A stretch of DNA of 64,000 bases, from NCBI RefSeq assembly GCF_030272615.1, contig NC_081406.1, positions 146,101,591 to 146,165,590 on the forward strand. The letters run 5' to 3'. Of the stretch, positions 58,778 to 64,000 are shown one piece after another. The notes under the pieces were generated by a model. The model was not told the origin of the DNA. It made no database searches and was given only the letters and a program-made list of their open reading frames with translations. A program made the translations under genes and the position numbers. Every line of letters starts with the position of its first letter. Position 1 is the first letter of the stretch. The stretch is from Cryptomeria japonica (lineage: Eukaryota > Streptophyta > Pinopsida > Cupressales > Cupressaceae).

Positions 58778-59834
58778 CTAGGCATAAGAGATGATCTCCC
58801 TCTAGCGACCCTAAAGAAGGATACACCATTGAACTCAATAGCATGGCATACTTTGGAGACGGTGCCAAAGATTCTAGTTATAAAAATATTAAAATAAAAA
58901 TAAATGATGTGTCTTTTAGTAAAAACCATACCGCAACACTTTCTAACCATAATACAGTAAAAAGAAATGATGCATTTGATAGTGAAAACTCTCTAAGGCA
59001 TCAAAGGATGGAGGGTATAACACCCTCCCCATGAAAACATATCAGTAAAAGTCATTTGTGTTGATTGAAGAGATCATAAAAACAAACATTGGAATTGAAG
59101 AAGTATCACATAACATCTTCCTCACTCAATCATTGATAGAAATAGGGTGGCCTAAGTTCACAAATTATTTAAAGATAGATAAATTTTATCCTGATTTAGT
59201 TATGCACTATTTAATAGTAACTCAAGGCACCAAACCAATAAAGAAAAGCTATGAAAGATGAATCCATAGGTGGCATTATTAGTGAAAGTCAAGTTTGAAA
59301 AGTTATTGGATGTTGGCTTCATTAGACCGATTGACTACCTTGAATGGATTTCCTATCTTGTACCAGTTGGTAGCATAAGGATATGTACTGATTTTAGAGA
59401 CATAAATAAGACTTTTCCAAAAGATGAATTCCCATTACCAAACATTGATTTGATCATTGATCTTACAATAGGCCATGCTATGTTGTCACTTATGGATGGA
59501 TTCTTGAGATACAATCAAATTAGAATAACACTTGAAGATCAACACAAGAAAAAAATCACTTGTTCATGGGGCACTTTTTGTTGGAATATCATGCCCTTTG
59601 GATTGAAGAATGTCAGTGCCACATATTAGAGAGCCATGAAAACAATATTTCTTGACATCATGCATGTCACCTTGGAGGACTATGTTGATGACCTATTAGG
59701 AAAATTAGTTACAAGGGAAGGATATTTGGATGTTCTAGCAATAGTATTTGATCACTTGGAGAAGTACAAAGTTATATTAAATCCTTATAAACATGTCTTT
59801 AGAGTGACCTTCAGGAAACTTCTGGGATACATAG
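58778..59834 (+). pseudogene. pol: Element D reverse transcriptase
   Basis: After a decayed N-terminal linker, RT appears from about 59270: FEKLLDVGFIRPIDYLEWIS, RICTDFRDINKTFPKDEFPLP, LSLMDGFLRYNQIRI, CSWGTFCWNIMPFGLKN and the active-site YVDDLL (about 59681). YKVILNPYKHVFRVTFRKLLGYI follows. A TAG at 59627 splits it. The wording (DGF-YNQI, WGTFCW-MPFGLKN) is that of Tat-group RT. It is cut by solo LTR 2 right after LLGYI. Confidence 0.9.
59830..59834. other. Target-site duplication of solo LTR 2, left copy
   Basis: CATAG precedes TGTAATGTTGG. It is repeated at 61075-61079. Confidence 0.9.
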
Positions 59835-61074
59835 TGTAATGTTGGTGAAATGTGAATGAGAGATCAAGAGGAAAATTTTCCCTTTCCCTCCAAGGAGAGA
59901 TGAGAGTTTCACTATGGATTTCCCTTCAAACACTTTTTACCTAGTTACATTCGAAAGAGGAGAGGAGAATTCACTAGATTCAACCTTCAAAGATGAAGAT
60001 TGAATTTTGAATGAAATGGGAATGATAAGTTGATCCCCTCTTCGTTATTTGAAATGGAAAGGAATTGATTCAATTATGTAGTGCAAAAGTGATAAAGAAC
60101 TGATTATAACTTGAGATCAGAATATGGGATGAATTTGTACACCTGGATCTAGCTGTAATATGTCGAGACAAAGTTGCCTTGCGAATTTGAAGAAAAGTTA
60201 CCTTGACCTTGGTGGGAATGTACATCATCCTCCAAAATATCCACAAAATGAAAAGGGTTTTTTCACCTCTACAAATGGAGCCCAAAACCAAAAGTACAGC
60301 TATGCACTTGCAACCTACACACATAAAAGAGAGGAAAATGGGTTGGGATTGGGGGTTTTCCTTTAGGTCAAACCCCAATTTTGGAATTAACCAAGTAATG
60401 AAAGAAAGTACTTGCAAGTAGTTGTAAATGAAAGACTGAATTGTAAATCACCTCAAGGGAGGTTGTGATAGAAATGTTGATATAAATGCTTGTGTGGAAC
60501 TGAATGTTGGAATCAATCTCCTCTTCATTGGTTTAATCCTTGACTTGAATGCAACACCTAGCCTTGAAGGGAGACTTGAGAATTCTCAATGCTGGAAAAT
60601 AATGCTTTAATGCTCTCGAACGCTTGATCGCTTATGCAACTTGATAAACTCCAATCTTATCTAACTTTGAATTATACAAATGAGATGACAAATGCCCCTT
60701 AAATATATGTTAGTGGATTTGATTTTAATCATAGGCCTAAATCGGGGGAGTTTCCAACCCAATGCACAACCAACAATGCATGCTCTAGGAAAGTCCTGCC
60801 CCAAAATAGGGCAGGGATAGGGGTGCCATGCCCCTATCCTAGGAGGACAAGGGTGCCACACCTCTTTCCTAGGGGGATAGGGGGTCCCATTCCCCTATCC
60901 TACCCCTCTCTCTAGGGCAGAGTGTGGACAGGGTGGTGTGGAGGCCAAGGAAGAAGCAAATTCAGAGGGTTGAGCAGTCTTTGATCTTTGATCAGGTTAG
61001 AGGATTTGATCTCACATGAGTGAGGACCCTAATGCAGTCAAAAATTGCTAAGGTTGCAATTTTATAACACTACA
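59835..61074 (+). mobile_element. Solo LTR 2 in element D
   Basis: TGTAATGTTGG...AACACTACA, 1240 bp, has a TGTA/TACA inverted terminal pair and CATAG on both sides. No internal coding, PBS or polypurine tract is present. Removing it joins LLGYI to ESQQGIE, which is the expected RT connection sequence. A GC-rich patch with repeated TAGGGGGATAGGGG-like words lies at 60785-60925. The family differs from solo LTR 1. Confidence 0.9.
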
Positions 61075-61079
61075 CATAG
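61075..61079. other. Target-site duplication of solo LTR 2, right copy
   Basis: CATAG matches 59830-59834. Confidence 0.9.
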
Positions 61080-61690
61080 AATCACAACAAGGCATTGAAT
61101 AGATCTAGCCAAAGTTAGGACAATTTTAGAAATCCCACCTCCTAATAACATCAGTCAATTAAGCCCATTGCAAGGAAATCTCTAATCAATTTGTAGATTC
61201 ATAGCACAACTCACAGATAAGTGTCATCCATTTTGACACTTGCTTCACAAAAATATCAAGTTTAAGTGGGATGACAAGTACCAACAAGATTTTCGCTTGC
61301 TTAAAGATTATCTCATGAATCCACCAATTCTCATGCCAAAAATTCAAGGAAAACCATTGTTACTCTACATATCAGCAACAATGACAAAACTAGGGGCACT
61401 TTTGGCACAATAGGACCATGAAGGAAAAGAATGAGCAATTTACTACATCAATTGCACATTGGAGGGATATGAGCTAAATTACACTCTAATTGAGTGTGCA
61501 TGTCTTGTCGTAGGTTTTTCATCACATAAATTAAGTCATTACAAGTTAACTCATAAAAACAAATCTCGTAGCAAGAATTGATCCATTAAAATATCTACTC
61601 AACAAAGCAACTCTTAGAGGCAGGCTAGCTAAGTGGGTAATGATGTTAAGTGAATTCAACATTAAGTATGTTGGTGCAAAGCCATCAAAG
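61080..61690 (+). pseudogene. pol: Element D RT connection and first RNase H
   Basis: It begins SQQGIE and DLAKVRTILEIPPPNNISQL, the connection domain. Then come FIAQLTDKCHPF, FKWDDKYQQDFRLLKDYL and the RNase H start LLYISATMTKLGALLAQ, where the first catalytic Asp position reads Thr or Ser. IYYINCTLEGYELNYTLIE covers the Glu region. In the Tat group this first RNase H is known to decay once a second one is present. Several stops occur. Confidence 0.85.
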
Positions 61691-61776
61691 GACAAGTCAT
61701 TGTAGATAAACTTGAAGATGCACCAATAATTGATGATACTCCTCATGTATCATAATTTTAGGATGAATCTATCTTC

Positions 61777-62160
61777 ACAGTGACACAATCAAAATTATGG
61801 CAGCTATATTTTGATGGATCCCTTACACAACATAGAGTAGGAGTAGGCATACTCTTCTTCACACATCAAGAAGATTATATTGCTAAGTCATATCGGTTAT
61901 CCTCCCTCTATACAAACAATATTGAAAAATGTGAGGCATTAACTATAGGTCTATGGATTACAGTTTAGTGGAAGATCTAAGAACTTCACATTTTTGGTGA
62001 CTTTCAATGCATGATCTATCAAACCAAATATGAGAAACTAATGTCTTACAAGAAAATGGTGGATGAATTCAAGAAGTACTTCACAAAGATAGTCTTTGAG
62101 TAGATAGCCAGAGAAAACAACTGAGCTGCAGATACAATGGATACCATTTCCTCCTTGACT
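61777..62160 (+). pseudogene. pol: Element D second RNase H (archaeal-type)
   Basis: WQLYFDGSLTQHRVGVGILFF gives the first Asp in the DGS motif. NNIEKCEALTIGLWI gives the Glu. HIFGDFQCMIYQ gives the GD pair, and ARENN-stop-AADTMDTISS covers the last region. This matches the extra RNase H of plant Tat elements, thought to be acquired from a host gene. Four or more stops break it after 61968. Confidence 0.85.
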
Positions 62161-62329
62161 GGTATTCCATAAAATACTATTTGTTGTGAGTTCTTAGTGG
62201 ATAATCTTTTGGTCCCTGCATATGACATCACTTCATCTGAATTAATATGCGTTATTGGTCCCAATTCCCCTTGGTATGGTGAAATTTTCACTTACCTTGA
62301 TGATAACACCCTTCCACCTGACCTTTCCA

Positions 62330-63345
62330 ACAACCAATATTAGAAACTTATGAAGAGCGGTTATTGATGACCCATAATGGAAAAGGGTGCATATTAGATT
62401 GTCAATAAATGCAAGCAATGTCAAATTCATGAAGATCTAATACATGCACCAACACAAAAACTTCAACCAATCACCACACCATAGCCCTTTTGTTAGTGGG
62501 GACTTGATCTCACGAGCAAGATTCACCCTTCATCCTCCAATGGCCATAAATTCATTATCATAGCCACTGAATATTTCGCAAAGTTGATTGGATCCGTTCT
62601 CCTCACCCAAGTAACCATTAAGTAGATTGCAACTTTTATCCTTAATTACATCATTTGTCGATATGGTGTTCCCCTTTTCATCATAACATACAATGGGCAT
62701 CCCTTGAAAAATCAAGATGTTCTTGAGCTTTGTGATCGATTCCATATTCAACATCTCTTTTCTAATCCATACTAGCCCTATGGTAATGTTTGAGTTGAGG
62801 TGTCTATTATTAGAATCCTTAAAAAGACAGTTAATGAAGTTGGTCAAAATTACCACATCCAACTCAATCTCATACTTTGGGCGTATTGTATAAGTATCTA
62901 GACCCCTACTAGAGCTACCTCTTATTCACTTGTCTATTGTGACAAAAAAATATTGCCCATTGAGGTCAAGTTACCATCTTTACAGGTCTCCTTACGCGAT
63001 CTTATACATGATGAAGACTATAGGGTCTCCCACTTGCAAGATTTAGAATTCCTAGATGAGTGTCGACAAAATGTATTGAATCACCCTAAAGAATATCAAT
63101 AATGCATGATCCGTAGTTATAATCACAAGGTGAAACCTTGTACATTTGAGGTAGGTGATTTGGTCCTAAGAGAAAACCCCAAAAATCAATAGGATAGAGA
63201 GAAAAGGGGCAAGCTTGAACCAAATTGGCTTGGGCCTTACATCATCAAAACAATTATGGCTTAGGTACATATCAATTATTAATACCAAAAGGAGAACCAT
63301 TAGATGATCCTATCAGCAACATGCACCTTTGCAGGTTCTACACAT
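62330..63345 (+). pseudogene. pol: Element D integrase
   Basis: The zinc domain shows VNKCKQCQIHEDL (62400). Core signatures are WGLDLTSKI (first Asp) and NGHKFIIIATEYFAKLIGSVLL. The second catalytic Asp is replaced in IITYNGHPLKNQ (codon TAC at 62689). QHLFSNPY and a broken VEVS region follow. The C-terminal part has SYNHKVKPCTFEVGDLVLRENPKN, LEPNWLGPYII and a final MHLCRFYT. Stops are spread evenly, about one per 60 codons. Confidence 0.9.
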
Positions 63346-64000
63346 AAGTTTTTTGGGAATCATATTAAAAAACTACAAACAAAAAAAATGATGAAAAATT
63401 GGAAAAAGTAAAAAATAAATTTGTCCAATGGTGAAAACCACTTTAGTGGCATCTTGGGAAAGTACCATGGTGAAAACTAGGTTATCGGTTTCATGTGTAG
63501 GGATTTTTGCTCTTCCCTCCTTCAGGACTCAATATCACCCATTTCACTATACACACACTCACTTCCTACCAATGCATGATAAAATTATTCATCCCCATCA
63601 TAACTTGTTATTGATCTACCTATGGTCAGTTCGCCATTCATAATAAATCCTTTTCACCTTTTACTGCATCTATAATAAATCAGGTCCTATCTATAACTGG
63701 GAGCATGTCCTAAACCTAGTGATGGAAGTGGATCCTTGGAATTATATTTTGTGAGGAACATCATCTTTTGATTCCTTCCTTCCTTGTGCACACAATCTAT
63801 AATAAAGATCACTTTCATCACTAATCTGCAATAAAGTTTTCACTTTTCTCCATAAAAAAGTATCAGTTTCATGGAGTAAGTTAGTTTTAGATGAGACACA
63901 AGTAGTATTGGGATGTCAACAAATCAATCTTTTGGAAAAATTTGACTACAATACATTCTTTAATGCTATTTGTCCTTTATTAGGATAACAACATTATGAC
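63346..64000 (+). other. Element D 3' untranslated region, open at window end
   Basis: A-rich then T/C-rich DNA without conserved coding. No polypurine tract or LTR start like TGTAGACACC was found before 64000, so the 3' LTR should begin to the right. Confidence 0.6.

Larger units (their letters stand above)
42663..64000 (+). mobile_element. Element D: Tat/Ogre-like Ty3/gypsy, runs past window end
   Basis: Gag, protease, G-patch, RT, RNase H, a second RNase H and integrase occur in that order. The extra RNase H after the normal one is the hallmark of the Tat group, and the long leader (~3.5 kb) fits Ogre-like members. Three clean insertions (47490-54457, 57809-58772, 59835-61074) interrupt it; without them about 12 kb belongs to D. 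The 3' LTR lies beyond 64000. Confidence 0.85.

Noticed and set aside
57810-58781. Spliceosomal intron between protease and RT of element D (GT...AG)
   Set aside because: The ATTAC direct repeats sit exactly at TGTAGACACC and TTTTCA, and the unit has a TATA box and an LTR layout. A solo LTR explains more of the sequence.
62530-62862. Minus-strand 110-codon ORF
   Set aside because: It is the shadow of the plus-strand integrase, whose motifs are clear.

Overview
The window reads as intergenic DNA from a large plant nuclear genome. It is AT-rich and packed with decayed LTR retrotransposons. Their primer-binding sites match the plant initiator tRNA-Met type (TGGTATYAGAGC), and the lineages are plant ones: SIRE-like and other Ty1/copia, chromodomain Ty3/gypsy, and Tat/Ogre-like Ty3/gypsy with two RNases H. 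A gymnosperm would fit, but nothing seen proves it. I find no convincing host gene, tRNA, rRNA or CRISPR array. All recognisable coding sequence is retroelement gag or pol, broken by stops and frameshifts.

Left part (1-12473). Element A is a SIRE-like copia element that carries only gag. It has the tail of its 5' LTR (1-308), a gag frame (382-2400), no pol, three tandem polypurine tracts and a 2.77-kb 3' LTR (3762-6530). It abuts the truncated 5' LTR of chromovirus E (6531-12473), so A most likely sits inside that LTR.

Middle part (12474-34308). Next come an antisense copia remnant, a retroposon 3' end in antisense, a second retroposon-like block flanked by an 11-bp repeat (15881-17641), and copia element G (19393-31460). 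G is split inside its RNase H by the complete chromovirus F, which lies on the minus strand (22383-30258) with a perfect 5-bp target duplication, GTTAC. About 2.8 kb of non-coding DNA follows, with one short poly(T) retroposon.

Right part (34309-64000). Element B (SIRE-like copia, 34309-about 40770) has a truncated 3' LTR. Element D (Tat/Ogre-like gypsy, from about 42663 past the window end) encodes gag, protease, a G-patch, RT, RNase H, a second RNase H and integrase. Three later insertions split D: complete SIRE-like copia C (47490-54457, duplication GAAGA) in gag, a solo LTR (57809-58772, duplication ATTAC) between G-patch and RT, and another solo LTR (59835-61074, duplication CATAG) after RT.

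The value of the window is its layered insertion history. Four junction pairs can be read to the base. Details worth checking are the gag-only element, the tandem PPTs, the hairpin shared by two retroposon 3' ends, and the solo LTR at a position where Ogre elements carry an intron.
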